Shown piece after piece: positions 1 through 8,174 of a stretch of 64,000 nucleotides of DNA. The stretch lies in contig NZ_CP046524.1 in the NCBI RefSeq assembly GCF_021497945.1, positions 1,027,501 through 1,091,500 of the forward strand. Direction: 5' to 3'. Position numbers and translations under genes: made by a program. The stretch is from Streptococcus oralis (GTDB lineage Bacteria; Bacillota; Bacilli; Lactobacillales; Streptococcaceae). The notes beneath the pieces were generated by a model that saw only the letters and a program-made list of their open reading frames with translations, made no database searches and was not told the DNA's origin. The stretch's first letter is position 1, and each line of letters begins with the position of its first letter.

Positions 1-40
1 CAAACCTTTAGTTTCCTGAGACAGCATTACCACGCCATTC

Positions 41-130
41 CTATACTTGCCTATCAACAGAAACAAGTGGAGCAACTTTTGAAAGTTTTTCTATCTCTAA
101 TTTATATATGTTTCCTCTTAATTTTGCCAT
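41..130 (-). pseudogene. 29-codon ORF, probable 5' remnant of a broken gene
   Basis: Read on the minus strand, an ATG overlaps the stop of the upstream gene (TAATG at 132-128) and opens a lysine-rich reading frame starting MAKLRGNIYKLEIEKL. It ends at an amber codon at 43-41, and the same frame stays open for about ten more codons (EWRGNAVSGN) before a second stop. The stop/start overlap suggests translational coupling to the 135-residue gene. I do not recognise the family. It may be a truncated gene, since the frame looks coding on both sides of the amber codon, or a genuine short peptide. Confidence 0.35.
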
Positions 131-537
131 TATTTGGCACAATCCATCATGCTCTCTATCATAACTAAAAGGAGTTTTTCCTGATTTACATCAAAATTAT
201 CAGCAGTAATCCTTTTATTAAAGTAAGCTACCGACTTATCGTGATTGAGATATTTATTGAGACTAAGGTACTGCTCAATCTCATCAAGTATAAAAGCACT
301 TTCTTTTAAGGTAGGATCACTGAAGCCATTTGCGTAGTGAATGCTTTTCATAATTCGTTTTAGCCTTGTGTTTGGATATTCTACTTTGAGTGCATCCCTC
401 AGTGAAATTACAAGGCTGTCAAAGCTTTGACCATTAACATCATCTACTATCGTATGATGAATAAAATTTTCTGAATGTAAGTGCTCAATGAGCTCAATCA
501 AGCTTCGCTTTAAATCAATTACATTATTGTCATTCAT
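130..537 (-). CDS. hypothetical protein, 135 aa, helical
   Basis: This gene encodes an unrecognised acidic protein of 135 residues, starting MNDNNVIDLKRSLIELIEHL. It has no signal peptide, membrane span or catalytic motif that I can see. It is rich in Leu, Ile, Asp and Asn and is probably all-helical and cytoplasmic. It is the last full gene of a run of small minus-strand genes and shares its stop with the start of a 29-codon ORF. Size, composition and setting resemble orphan immunity-type proteins carried in streptococcal variable loci, but that is inference from context only. Confidence 0.55.
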   Translation of the reverse strand: MNDNNVIDLKRSLIELIEHLHSENFIHHTIVDDVNGQSFDSLVISLRDALKVEYPNTRLKRIMKSIHYANGFSDPTLKESAFILDEIEQYLSLNKYLNHDKSVAYFNKRITADNFDVNQEKLLLVMIESMMDCAK

Positions 538-570
538 TAAAATCTGCTCCGTTCGTTTTCTTGCCTAATC

Positions 571-948
571 TCACTCTATTTGAAATGTGATTTCGGATTT
601 TGGACTTTTTAAATTTGGAAATCCATATTCTTCTATGCTATTTAGTGCTTTTTGAAGTTGCTCAATTATATTTTTCTTGTTAATTGGTAAGTTGCATATG
701 ATATAGATAATCCCATCCTGTTTTGCTGGACAGATAACCCCAGATTTATCTTCGTTATTTATCATGCGCAGCAGGTAAACATCGTATTTTGTTTCGACAT
801 AAAAATCAATTTCTTCATTATCGTAAAGCTCATTCGGAATCATGTGAACCGGAGCAACGATACAGTCTTTGATTTGAAAACTGTTATTTCCAAAATGCAC
901 CTTACAATTGCGTTTTCGCTTCTTTCTCTCTATCCATTCAATCATCAT
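571..948 (-). CDS. hypothetical protein, 125 aa
   Basis: This gene encodes a 125-residue protein with a basic N-terminus (WIERKKRKRN) followed by what looks like a mixed alpha/beta body. It lacks membrane spans and recognisable catalytic residues. A GGAG-like ribosome site lies just before tandem ATG codons, so the true start may be the first or the second ATG. It lies 33 bases upstream of the 135-residue gene and may be cotranscribed with it. The family is not recognised. A small antitoxin or immunity protein fits the context but is not shown. Confidence 0.5.
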   Translation of the reverse strand: MMIEWIERKKRKRNCKVHFGNNSFQIKDCIVAPVHMIPNELYDNEEIDFYVETKYDVYLLRMINNEDKSGVICPAKQDGIIYIICNLPINKKNIIEQLQKALNSIEEYGFPNLKSPKSEITFQIE

Positions 949-1219
949 TATTACTCCACTACTTACAGTTCTGTTTTAAGAGCATCCATGTTAGACAAAT
1001 CTTATTTACCGCTGTCAGAAACTACGAACCTAACTTTTTCAATTACTGCTGCAGTAGTTTTCATCTGAAAAATAGTTTTGAGCTAATACGATAAAGCTAT
1101 GCCATATCCACTGACATCTTTTAGCGATAACTGTTGGCAAGGTTTTATATGAAATCGACGCTGTATCTTATAAATATCCATAGCCACAACATTTTTTTAA
1201 TCGCGTATTCCTGCAATAT
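949..1219. other. intergenic stretch with a doubtful amber-interrupted ORF
   Basis: No convincing gene lies here. On the minus strand an ATG at 1181 opens a frame of 32 codons that stops at TAG (1085-1083) and then continues open to TAA at 1004-1002, giving 58 residues around the amber codon. It has no clear ribosome site. It may be another decayed gene of the accessory block. I saw no promoter or terminator that I trust. Confidence 0.3.
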
Positions 1220-1894
1220 TTAAGAGAGCTTTAAACCATATTCAGAAATAAACTTTTCTTTTTCTGAGTTTATTGCTTTCTTTTGTTGCAAATACATTTT
1301 TAGCTCCATTTCTTCCTTATGTCTTTGCTCTGTTAAGTTTTTTTCTCTCTTTTCTATTTCAAGATAAGATACAAGAGTGAAAAACGATACATCGGGATTC
1401 ATCTTTTTGAGCCGAAAATACTCCACTACGTCATACTGCAAATCAAACATTTTGATTTTAGGTGTAACTTTGATAAAATACCTGTTTAATTCAATTTTCC
1501 CAAATTCCTTCTCGAGCATTTCCCATTGTTCATGTGATAAAACACAAAATCTGTGAGTATCATCTTCCATGCTCGCGGAGAACAATCGAATCGAAAAGTC
1601 ATCTTTGATGGTTTCGTTTATCGCTTTTATCGTTGTATCCCTATCTTTCTTTTCATGATATGGGATCTTCACACTTTTATCTTTATAGTTTAAAATGATA
1701 TCATCACCATATGGCTCTTCATTATTCTCCGTCTGAACAGAAATGTTATTGCCTATCGCATGATTAAAATATTTTACAACCTCTTCATCATACTCGCGCC
1801 AATCAATCTCAATAAGTGCATTGCTTTCCCAAAGCTGATCTGTGCTTTGCGGATTTGCTAAAAAAAATTTAATTGCTTCATAACTCTTATTCAT
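1220..1894 (-). CDS. hypothetical protein, 224 aa, charged C-terminal helix
   Basis: I place the start at the ATG at 1894 (MNKSYEAIKFFL), because GAGG lies 5 bases upstream of it. A longer frame to 1939 has no ribosome site and would run into the preceding gene. The protein is soluble and acidic. Its last 50 residues (from about KREKNLTEQRHKEEMELK) form a highly charged likely helix or coiled coil. No family is recognised. It follows a four-helix membrane protein 20 bases upstream, which suggests a two-gene transcript, possibly acting together. Confidence 0.5.
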   Translation of the reverse strand: MNKSYEAIKFFLANPQSTDQLWESNALIEIDWREYDEEVVKYFNHAIGNNISVQTENNEEPYGDDIILNYKDKSVKIPYHEKKDRDTTIKAINETIKDDFSIRLFSASMEDDTHRFCVLSHEQWEMLEKEFGKIELNRYFIKVTPKIKMFDLQYDVVEYFRLKKMNPDVSFFTLVSYLEIEKREKNLTEQRHKEEMELKMYLQQKKAINSEKEKFISEYGLKLS

Positions 1895-1913
1895 AATAAC
1901 CTCATAAATTATA

Positions 1914-2324
1914 TTAGAAGATCCCGATGATTTTAACAAGTTGTATAAAATAATATATAACTATTAGACAACCTGCGATAAAAGCTAACCCAACTATTCC
2001 AATGATCACCTTTGCCCATAAGTGTCTTCGTGCATGTTCTATAACAAAAGCATCTATTGAGGCAATAGAAAGGATATAGGCTGCAAATATTGATATGAAC
2101 CAAACGAATTTAACCGCAGTAATCCATGGACTTTCATAGCCTGCTCCAACAGGACAGCTTTGTAAAAAGAAATATGTCACTATTGCAATCAGATACAAGA
2201 ATATAGTGCTAATATATAAATATTTAAGCCTACTGTGCCTGTGGAAATAGATCATCACCCCTAGTAAAATAATCATAGCCATTGGGAGGTACAAGCGGCC
2301 TATAATATAATTGTCTCTTACCAT
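1914..2324 (-). CDS. hypothetical integral membrane protein, 136 aa, four TM segments
   Basis: The start is taken at the ATG at 2324 (MVRDNYIIGRLYLP), with AAGGTGG upstream. A GTG three codons earlier overlaps that site. Four hydrophobic segments are visible, at about residues 10-27, 36-57, 68-92 and 104-131, so this is a small polytopic membrane protein with short loops. There is no recognisable transport or enzyme motif. It sits directly upstream of a 224-residue soluble gene. Small membrane proteins of this kind occur among immunity proteins and toxin partners, but the sequence does not settle its role. Confidence 0.55.
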   Translation of the reverse strand: MVRDNYIIGRLYLPMAMIILLGVMIYFHRHSRLKYLYISTIFLYLIAIVTYFFLQSCPVGAGYESPWITAVKFVWFISIFAAYILSIASIDAFVIEHARRHLWAKVIIGIVGLAFIAGCLIVIYYFIQLVKIIGIF

Positions 2325-2375
2325 ATTTACCACCTTAATTTTTCAAAATGCATTTCTTCCATAAAGAAACTAACT

Positions 2376-3203
2376 TTACTGGTAGTTTTGGTTTTCTTTA
2401 TCCTTTAGCGAATCCCCAATCAGTTTTTTTAGATAAATTTTATCCACACGAATCCAATTAATTTCTACATTTTTATTTTTGTATTTATAACATCTAAAAA
2501 TCAATTCATTCTCAGTCTGATAGAGTGTGTCCATCCCACAATCATCTCCATGGGTGGTATCTATGTCATCTTCAATCATTAATTGGTCAACTAATTCTAG
2601 TGTATCTAAATTAAATACATACCATCGTTCTTCCGTTGTACAAAAAATACCAAATGAATCACTAATTCTCCATACATTTGATAAGGTATCATTTTCAAAT
2701 ACAGAGTAACTTTGGCTAATCTTTATCTGAAAATCCTGATTGGAAATTTTGCAAAACTCATCTGTAAGAAAATTCACCATCAAAGAATCTTCCTCATCAA
2801 TACTGAAAGTATATGTCAGATTCTTAGGAAATTTATGTGTTATTCTTAGCTTATCTTTAAGAAATTCTAGGCAATAATCTTGAGAACCGTCCTGTCCCGC
2901 CGTCAATGATACAATTATTCTATGTTCATCAGTCAAGCTCACAAAAGTTACCTCCGAATCAAGAAAGTCATCTTCTAGGTCTATATGGGTAGTCAGATTC
3001 TCATTATTGTCCATAACCACAATCCGAATCACTTTCTCACTTTTTCGATAAGCAAACCAAATTAAACTTTTTGCATGCGATTCGTGCCATCCAAGTAAAG
3101 TACCTTTTTCGGCTATTTTACACCCGATTTCCATACTATCTTGCTTATTTTTTTCTATCAAAACATTTTCTTTACTTTTTCTATAATGACGAAGATAAAT
3201 CAT
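2376..3203 (-). CDS. hypothetical protein, 275 aa, beta-rich
   Basis: The start MIYLRHYRKSKENVL is supported by GGAGGTG 7 bases upstream. The protein is soluble and acidic, with repeated short strand-turn patterns such as KVIRIVVMDNNENL and ERWYVFNLDTLELV. This resembles a beta-propeller-like sensor or binding protein, with no catalytic motif seen. Another gene in this block (5400-6368) has a similar look, reading as a degenerate propeller with 'value, display, status' type strands. The family is not recognised, and the shared architecture is only an impression from the residue pattern. Confidence 0.5.
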   Translation of the reverse strand: MIYLRHYRKSKENVLIEKNKQDSMEIGCKIAEKGTLLGWHESHAKSLIWFAYRKSEKVIRIVVMDNNENLTTHIDLEDDFLDSEVTFVSLTDEHRIIVSLTAGQDGSQDYCLEFLKDKLRITHKFPKNLTYTFSIDEEDSLMVNFLTDEFCKISNQDFQIKISQSYSVFENDTLSNVWRISDSFGIFCTTEERWYVFNLDTLELVDQLMIEDDIDTTHGDDCGMDTLYQTENELIFRCYKYKNKNVEINWIRVDKIYLKKLIGDSLKDKENQNYQ

Positions 3204-3248
3204 TTGTAATCACCTCCATAAGGTATGTGAAACTCTTTTATAGGAAAA

Positions 3249-3746
3249 CTAAACATTCAGATGATTTTTCAGCCAATCAATCTTCTTAAAATCTTTATTG
3301 TTATTCTGATCGTTTCGATAGGAATCTTTTGATGAGGCTTGATAAATGCTGAGATATTGTTCTAGGTTTGGAACACGAAAAGTTATGTCACCAAGCTGAA
3401 TAAGCTCTAGGTCTGATTCGGAAATTCCTGCAAAATCAGATAAGGAATCGATTGTTCCGTATTCCACACTCACTCCATCTTTTTGGAATTCGTGCTCATG
3501 AATATCTATCAAGCTATATCCCAAGTCTTTCATCACTTGCATGATTTTCTCCCAATCATAAATCCTAAGACCATCTGGAGCTTCCCAGCCCCTGGGATCG
3601 CCAGGAACATGAATATCAATGTCAGACGGATCCCATTCTTCATTTGATCGGTATTCAAACCCCAAAGACCCCATGAGCGTCGGTGTGATTCCGATTTGGT
3701 TTAAATGGAAACAAATGGTTTTAAATTCTTCAAATAAGAGACTCAT
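3249..3746 (-). CDS. nucleotidyltransferase-like protein, 165 aa
   Basis: I prefer the ATG at 3746 (MSLLFEEFKTICFHL), with GAGG about 12 bases upstream, over a TTG at 3764. Residues about 25-48 read LMGSLGFEYRS followed by DPSDIDIHV. This is the hG[GS]...Dh[DE]h signature of the polymerase-beta nucleotidyltransferase fold, with the two Asp of SDIDI as likely metal ligands. The rest is a short partner region with DLGYSLIDIHEHEF and VSVEYGTIDSL. It may be a minimal nucleotidyltransferase of the kind found in MNT/HEPN or AbiE systems, but no HEPN partner is evident beside it. Substrate unknown. Confidence 0.5.
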   Translation of the reverse strand: MSLLFEEFKTICFHLNQIGITPTLMGSLGFEYRSNEEWDPSDIDIHVPGDPRGWEAPDGLRIYDWEKIMQVMKDLGYSLIDIHEHEFQKDGVSVEYGTIDSLSDFAGISESDLELIQLGDITFRVPNLEQYLSIYQASSKDSYRNDQNNNKDFKKIDWLKNHLNV

Positions 3747-3764
3747 GTTTACTCTAAACCTCAA

Positions 3765-4148
3765 ATGCTAATTTCATCTAAATGTTCGTTATTTCTACTT
3801 TATTATATTAAAAATCTTCAATAATCTCAATTCGAAAAACAAGTCATAGAATCTAAGTAAAAAGATGAATCGCTTGCCTTGATAGTTAAAAATCAGCAAA
3901 TCTTTTATATTTGCTGATTCAACATTATTTTTTGCAATTATAGAACCAGAGAATTGTGGCTTTTATTCTAAGGCCTTGTTTTAGGCTTCTTCTGCTTATG
4001 AAACGATTGGCTATCTAGATTATATCGTCGGCAGCTACTACACTGCACATACAACGGCTTCAAAGGATATAAAATCTGTAATTCTTTCCTTTCGAATATA
4101 AATTGATTCATTTTTTGTCACATTTTTTCTAAACTGAGTGACTACCTG
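3765..4148. other. gene-free stretch in accessory block with terminator-like hairpin
   Basis: No gene with a start and ribosome site is seen in these 384 bases. An inverted repeat at 3889-3918 (AATCAGCAAA / TTTGCTGATT) probably terminates transcription from the 189-residue gene upstream on the minus strand. A start-less plus-strand frame at about 3988-4102 reads like coding sequence (YETIGYLDYIVGSYYTAHTT) and may be a remnant of a lost gene. I could not name it. Confidence 0.35.
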
Positions 4149-4718
4149 TTAAATTACAGAAAATTGTTGTTTGATTTCAGACAGTTCTTGTAACTTTCTT
4201 TCCAAAAACACTGGATTCATTCCATTTTGAACTGCAATTTCATAATACTTATCAAACTCAGGATGATTATTTTCTTTTACAACTGCTAAAAGTTCTGCAA
4301 AATATCCCCAAACATTATTATAGCTCCTTGTTGAAGTATAATCTTCTCTTTTCGGCATCCACTGCAGTTTTACAAAATATTTGTAAAGTATCTTGCTCCA
4401 TGTTTCTATATCATCGTCATAGCAAAAAAACTTATTTTCAAACAAACTGCCGAAACGCTTATCCCAAAATTTTACATTATCAGGTAAATACCATGTATTA
4501 CGGGTGTCACGACATATCAATTCTATTGCTATTCTTTCAAGTATTACAGCCGGGTCTCCTCCTACACAGTCATAACTTCCACCAACCATGCTTTGTGCGG
4601 CTTCTTCTTTTAATTCTTCATAAGCTGTGCTGCTATCAAGCAAGACCAAAGCAATTTTGGCACGGTGACCGAATGCTTTTCCTGCACTCAATATTCGATA
4701 CTTCTCAATTTGGTTCAT
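4149..4718 (-). CDS. hypothetical protein, 189 aa
   Basis: The start MNQIEKYRILSAGKAFG is well supported by GGAGGA 4 bases upstream. The protein is soluble and rich in aromatic residues (WYLPDNVKFWDKRFGSLF, WGYFAELLAV) and probably helical. It has no membrane span, signal peptide or metal motif. I do not recognise the family. It lies 117 bases downstream of a TPR-like gene with its own upstream AT-rich region, so it may have its own promoter. An immunity-type or antitoxin-type role is possible from the setting but unsupported by motif. Confidence 0.5.
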   Translation of the reverse strand: MNQIEKYRILSAGKAFGHRAKIALVLLDSSTAYEELKEEAAQSMVGGSYDCVGGDPAVILERIAIELICRDTRNTWYLPDNVKFWDKRFGSLFENKFFCYDDDIETWSKILYKYFVKLQWMPKREDYTSTRSYNNVWGYFAELLAVVKENNHPEFDKYYEIAVQNGMNPVFLERKLQELSEIKQQFSVI

Positions 4719-4835
4719 AGTTCCTCCAGCAATTATTTTTCCTTATGTTGATTCATCTTTTTATAACAATTCCTTATACAGATATCACAATCCTCTCTAA
4801 GATTGATTTCTCTTAGTTACTTTTGTTGAATAAAA

Positions 4836-5264
4836 TTATTTTCTTGATTGATAGAATTCCTTATACTTTGGATCGTCAGACTGAAAATATCGGTTGCCTA
4901 CACCTTTTTGTTTGAGCAGATTCTTCCATAGTTCAAATGCTTCGTCTAAGTTTCCAAGTTCAAATTCATACTTTGCCTTCATGTGTTCAACCTCAGAATC
5001 AAACAAGTGCAGCTCATCATTGTTTTCGATCATTCTGTCCAACCAAGATTTTGCTATCACCATATCTCTATTTCCGATCGCATGCTTGAAAAAGCTTTTC
5101 GCATAGTTGTATCCCTGATTCCATTTTGCTCCCGACTCTGGAAAAGAGTTCCAACCTTGTTCTGCAAGAACGAATCCCTCCTCGATCTTGTTTTCGCCTA
5201 TCTTGGTTACAGCTTCCCTACCATAAGCAATAACCTCTGCATATCTTTCATCATCCAACAACAT
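4836..5264 (-). CDS. TPR-like hypothetical protein, 142 aa
   Basis: The gene has two nearby ATG codons after GAGGAGG. The second (5264) is better spaced than the first (5270). The protein shows helical repeat character typical of tetratricopeptide-type folds: ERYAEVIAYGREAVTKIG, IEEGFVLAEQGW, and near the end YEFELGNLDEAFELWKNLL, where the G-x-x-x-x-A-F/L spacing is typical of a TPR helix pair. Such repeats mediate protein contacts. No enzyme motif is seen. It is a plausible partner or immunity protein within this cluster. Confidence 0.5.
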   Translation of the reverse strand: MLLDDERYAEVIAYGREAVTKIGENKIEEGFVLAEQGWNSFPESGAKWNQGYNYAKSFFKHAIGNRDMVIAKSWLDRMIENNDELHLFDSEVEHMKAKYEFELGNLDEAFELWKNLLKQKGVGNRYFQSDDPKYKEFYQSRK

Positions 5265-5399
5265 CCTCATTCCTCCTCAAATTTTTATTGTTATGTTATC
5301 TTTTCAGTTACATGATTGCATTCGTTTTTATCTCAGCAAATACGAATCTAAAAGCAAACGGATTATCGCGAAGTAAAAACATCGTAAATCTTACTATTG

Positions 5400-6368
5400 T
5401 CATCCTATTTTGCACAGTGCAACTTCTTTTAACCCTCTGTTATAAAGCGAAGTAATGCAACTATCTCCACTGATATTTTGCACCTTATGCTTGCTCATTC
5501 CTCTCGGAAGACCGATATCAAAATATTTTCTTACAGTAAGTGAAAAAAGTTTTTGCTTTCCCTTCCACTCATCTGTCTTAAAAAGAGGTGTCATTACTAC
5601 GTAGTCGGAATCGGTGAACACTCCGTTCACACCGCCTTTTTTACTGGATTGTTTCAAATTGTCCGATTCTAAAAACTTTTCAACTACTGTTCCGTCTGCA
5701 GAGATTTTGGCAAGTGCATAGTAATCCATGCCCCATTTATTTACCGATGTTGTACTTTCTCCCGAAAGAAAAGCATAGATTTCTCGGTTAGCTATTTTCA
5801 GACTGTCTATTTTTGGTGTCTCATCTCTTCTGTCATCACGATGTGTGAATGCCTTTTTATCAATATTTGAAAAAGATTTCCATTCGGCATATTTTTTAGT
5901 AATATCAAATTCCAAAAGAGCAAAACATCTTGCATCTCCGTAATACACGTTATTTTCAAAGCAAACCGGAATCAGCGAACTGTCCGATGTAACCTGAAAA
6001 TATCTCTGTTGAGCTTTTTTAGGCACTATATTTTGTAAAACTGAATCACCGTTCTTTATGGATAATCGTTCAGGTGAGGAAAAATCACCAGTATAATATT
6101 CGCATTGTTGTCCTTTTTTTATGATTCCAAAACCGTCTTCAAAACGGAAAAGTACAGGGTAATTTCTTCTATCTTCAGAACAATTACAAATCTTTATTTT
6201 TTTGATATCTGAAGAAGACAATACAAGAACACAATATTTATCACTATCATCTGTTTCACTTGTCAGAATCAACACCCTACCGTCAGAAAGTAGAGCTGAA
6301 CTATGCACAAAGCTATACTGCTCAGGCAGTTCCCATTTTTGTAAAAGACTTAATTTTAATTTCTCCAT
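5400..6368 (-). CDS. hypothetical protein, 322 aa, possible beta-propeller
   Basis: The start is taken at the ATG at 6368, directly after AGGAGGAGTG. The frame would also allow the GTG one codon earlier. The protein has no signal peptide and shows a series of strand pairs such as SALLSDGRVLILTSE, KYCVLVLSSSDIKKIKI and REIYAFLSGESTT. This suggests a beta-propeller or similar all-beta fold of about six or seven blades. No catalytic motif is visible. It recalls the 275-residue gene at 2376-3203 in style but I see no direct sequence identity. Confidence 0.5.
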   Translation of the reverse strand: MEKLKLSLLQKWELPEQYSFVHSSALLSDGRVLILTSETDDSDKYCVLVLSSSDIKKIKICNCSEDRRNYPVLFRFEDGFGIIKKGQQCEYYTGDFSSPERLSIKNGDSVLQNIVPKKAQQRYFQVTSDSSLIPVCFENNVYYGDARCFALLEFDITKKYAEWKSFSNIDKKAFTHRDDRRDETPKIDSLKIANREIYAFLSGESTTSVNKWGMDYYALAKISADGTVVEKFLESDNLKQSSKKGGVNGVFTDSDYVVMTPLFKTDEWKGKQKLFSLTVRKYFDIGLPRGMSKHKVQNISGDSCITSLYNRGLKEVALCKIG

Positions 6369-6550
6369 CACTCCTCCTACGAACCACTTGACTCTTCTGC
6401 AAATTTTTTCACTATCATTGCTTAGACGAATTTCAGGTAAGGCGCTTTGTAGAATTCCGTTTCCAACCTGTAATGTTTTCGAATATTTATAAAGCAGCTT
6501 GCCTTTTGGAAAATATTTTTTCTATCACCTTTCTTGATAATAATCTTCTC

Positions 6551-6784
6551 TCATTTTTGGTATGATTCGAAATATTCTTCCAACTGATGATATATCTGCA
6601 TATCTTCATCTGAGCTGTCACATAAAACCGCGAACTCCTTCCGCTTCTCCGCATTGATAAAAACAAAATTATGTTCACCAAAATAAAGCTGATACCCTAT
6701 ATCTACTAATGACCAAAGTTCTCCCTTTTTAAAACTAAAAATATCTTTTTTAACAAGATAAGTTTTCCCTACTTCCATCTTCAT
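6551..6784 (-). CDS. DUF3601-like small protein, 77 aa
   Basis: I place the start at the ATG at 6784 (MKMEVGKTYLVKKD), with AAGGG 5 bases upstream. A longer frame to 6826 begins in a non-homologous leader. The body VGKTYLVKKDIFSFKKGE followed by LWSLVDIGYQLYFGEHNFVF reads like a small beta-barrel, and from memory resembles the DUF3601 family of short bacterial proteins, whose function is unknown. The second half is acidic and helical (SDEDMQIYHQLEEYFES). A TATAAT at 6907-6902 may be its promoter element. Confidence 0.5.
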   Translation of the reverse strand: MKMEVGKTYLVKKDIFSFKKGELWSLVDIGYQLYFGEHNFVFINAEKRKEFAVLCDSSDEDMQIYHQLEEYFESYQK

Positions 6785-6826
6785 AATAGCCCTTATCCTT
6801 AAAATACTAAACCATCTTTTACACAT

Positions 6827-7019
6827 TTAAAATAAATGACTTCAATGCTCCTCTAACATTAGCCTATCTAAGCGTTAAATTATCCATCATATTTTCTTAT
6901 AATTATATCATTTTTAGAACATTTTATCAGCTGTACTTAAGATTAGTTTTATTCTGTATCTTTATATTTATCTGAAAGATATTCTTCACTTTACCTTACT
7001 TCTATTTTCATAAAGAAAA
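6827..7019. promoter_or_regulatory. AT-rich intergenic region with candidate minus-strand -10
   Basis: This stretch carries no gene. A TATAAT at 6907-6902 on the minus strand lies about 120 bases ahead of the DUF3601-like gene and could be its -10 element. The -35 region is poor. Nothing else is seen. Confidence 0.3.
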
Positions 7020-7047
7020 AACAGCAAACTTATTTTTATTTGCTGTT
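7020..7047 (-). terminator. intrinsic terminator after the amber pseudogene
   Basis: The stem AACAGCAAA / TTTGCTGTT with an 11-base loop is followed by a T-rich run on the minus strand. It overlaps the stop codon of the interrupted reading frame at 7036-7407, which supports that frame having been a real gene. Confidence 0.7.
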
Positions 7048-7407
7048 TCTGGAATTATCAGTATTATTCTTGTTCATATACCAACTTGGGATTATTCGGT
7101 TCATATAATGATACCATTCTAAAATTTCCTTAGCTTGATTTTGCATTACTGCTACTTTCTCTTCTCCATAAGGAACAGCCCATGGAAGGGCTCCAACTAG
7201 GTTGCTTAGAATGTAAATTGCAAGAAGTTTCTAAAATAAATCCGGAACCTCGTCATCAAAATATCCATCTATCATACCAGATGCAAAAGAGGGAGATACT
7301 TGAGGTCTATCTTTTAAAAATTTACGAACTCCAAGAGAAGCAACTTTTTCCATAAAATCAAATTCAATTTTCTTAGAATCTAGCTCCTCTTTATCAGAAA
7401 CACACAT
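7036..7407 (-). pseudogene. gene interrupted by an in-frame amber codon (123-codon frame)
   Basis: An ATG at 7407 preceded by GAAGGAAG opens MCVSDKEELDSKKIEFDF and runs 58 codons to TAG at 7233-7231. The same frame then continues without interruption for 64 codons (KLLAIYILSNLVGALPWAV ... YHYMNRIIPSWYM) to TAA at 7038-7036, directly on a terminator hairpin. Codon-length bookkeeping is exact (124 codons), so a single base change explains the break. The intact product would be a soluble helical protein of about 123 residues. The family is not recognised. A 58-residue truncated product could still be made. Confidence 0.65.
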
Positions 7408-7452
7408 ACCATAAACTTCCTTCTTGTGAACTATTAGTTTATACTGACATTT

Positions 7453-8070
7453 CTACTTGTCATACTCGTCTATTTTATCAGCATATTCGGTCAAAAGATT
7501 CTTTGAATAAATTTTTTCATTACTTGAATTTCTAACTTCTTTCCAAAGGATAGAAGCTACTTTTAACTTGTTGGAGTAGTTGCGACTATTTTCATCTGCA
7601 CAGAAATCCTTTAAAAATTGATTCCATTGACAAACCGAATGGTCATACTTGGCATAATCTGAATTTCCATAATAAACTTTTAGCATATCTTGGATTGTAA
7701 AACTTAAATCATGTTCTCTTTTTACTTTTCTCCAAGCAGTGGCCATATCAGCAGTAAATTTAAAGGGGGAAACACCTGTTAAAGTTGAGAAATATTCTCT
7801 AAAGTGTGCATTAAAGGAGAATCCGCATTCAAGTAAGGGCGTATCTAAGGTAGCGACTTCTACTTGTTTCTTCTTGCTTTTTATTGATGACTTTTTAATC
7901 AAATTCCCCTTAAAGTACTGCTCAATAATATCATTGAGTTCCTGTTTTGTACCTCTATTTTCAAGCCCTAACGACTTGCATATCTGTGAAAGTTCATCAC
8001 GATACCAATAGTATTTATTAAACTCATCAAAGGATGTGATTTTTTCAAACTCAGGTCTGCTTTCTATCAA
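7453..8070 (-). CDS. SAP-domain / DUF6434-like protein, 205 aa
   Basis: The gene begins with an unusual TTG start at 8070, but the ribosome site AAGGAGGTG is near-ideal and 5 bases away. Residues about 30-60 (ELSQICKSLGLENRGTKQEL followed by NDIIEQYFKG) match the helix-turn-helix SAP motif, a short putative DNA-binding fold. The following region (about 85-160: FREYFSTLTGVSPFKFTADM, WRKVKREHD) resembles DUF6434, which often accompanies SAP in Firmicutes. Probably a cytoplasmic nucleic-acid-binding protein of unknown role. It is the first gene of the minus-strand block next to the core genome. Confidence 0.65.
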   Translation of the reverse strand: MIESRPEFEKITSFDEFNKYYWYRDELSQICKSLGLENRGTKQELNDIIEQYFKGNLIKKSSIKSKKKQVEVATLDTPLLECGFSFNAHFREYFSTLTGVSPFKFTADMATAWRKVKREHDLSFTIQDMLKVYYGNSDYAKYDHSVCQWNQFLKDFCADENSRNYSNKLKVASILWKEVRNSSNEKIYSKNLLTEYADKIDEYDK

Positions 8071-8174
8071 TATTTCACCTCCTTAAAAACAGTTTAGGTT
8101 TTCATCTAAAAATAATGGAGTTTTAGTTTCTTTATTTTAAGGATTAACTACGTTTCACTAACAAGCTTACACAT

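Noticed and set aside
1002..1181. Possible amber-interrupted gene of 58 codons
   Set aside because: No ribosome site and both halves are short, so it is not listed as a pseudogene feature.
3988..4102. Plus-strand frame reading like coding sequence (YETIGYLDYIVGSYYTAHTT)
   Set aside because: It has no start codon or ribosome site, is only about 37 codons long, and I could not place it in a family; left as a possible remnant in the gap description.
41..7407. Amber codons in three frames as evidence of stop-codon recoding
   Set aside because: prfA (RF1, which reads UAG) is intact, no amber suppressor tRNA is seen, and point mutation explains each case more simply.
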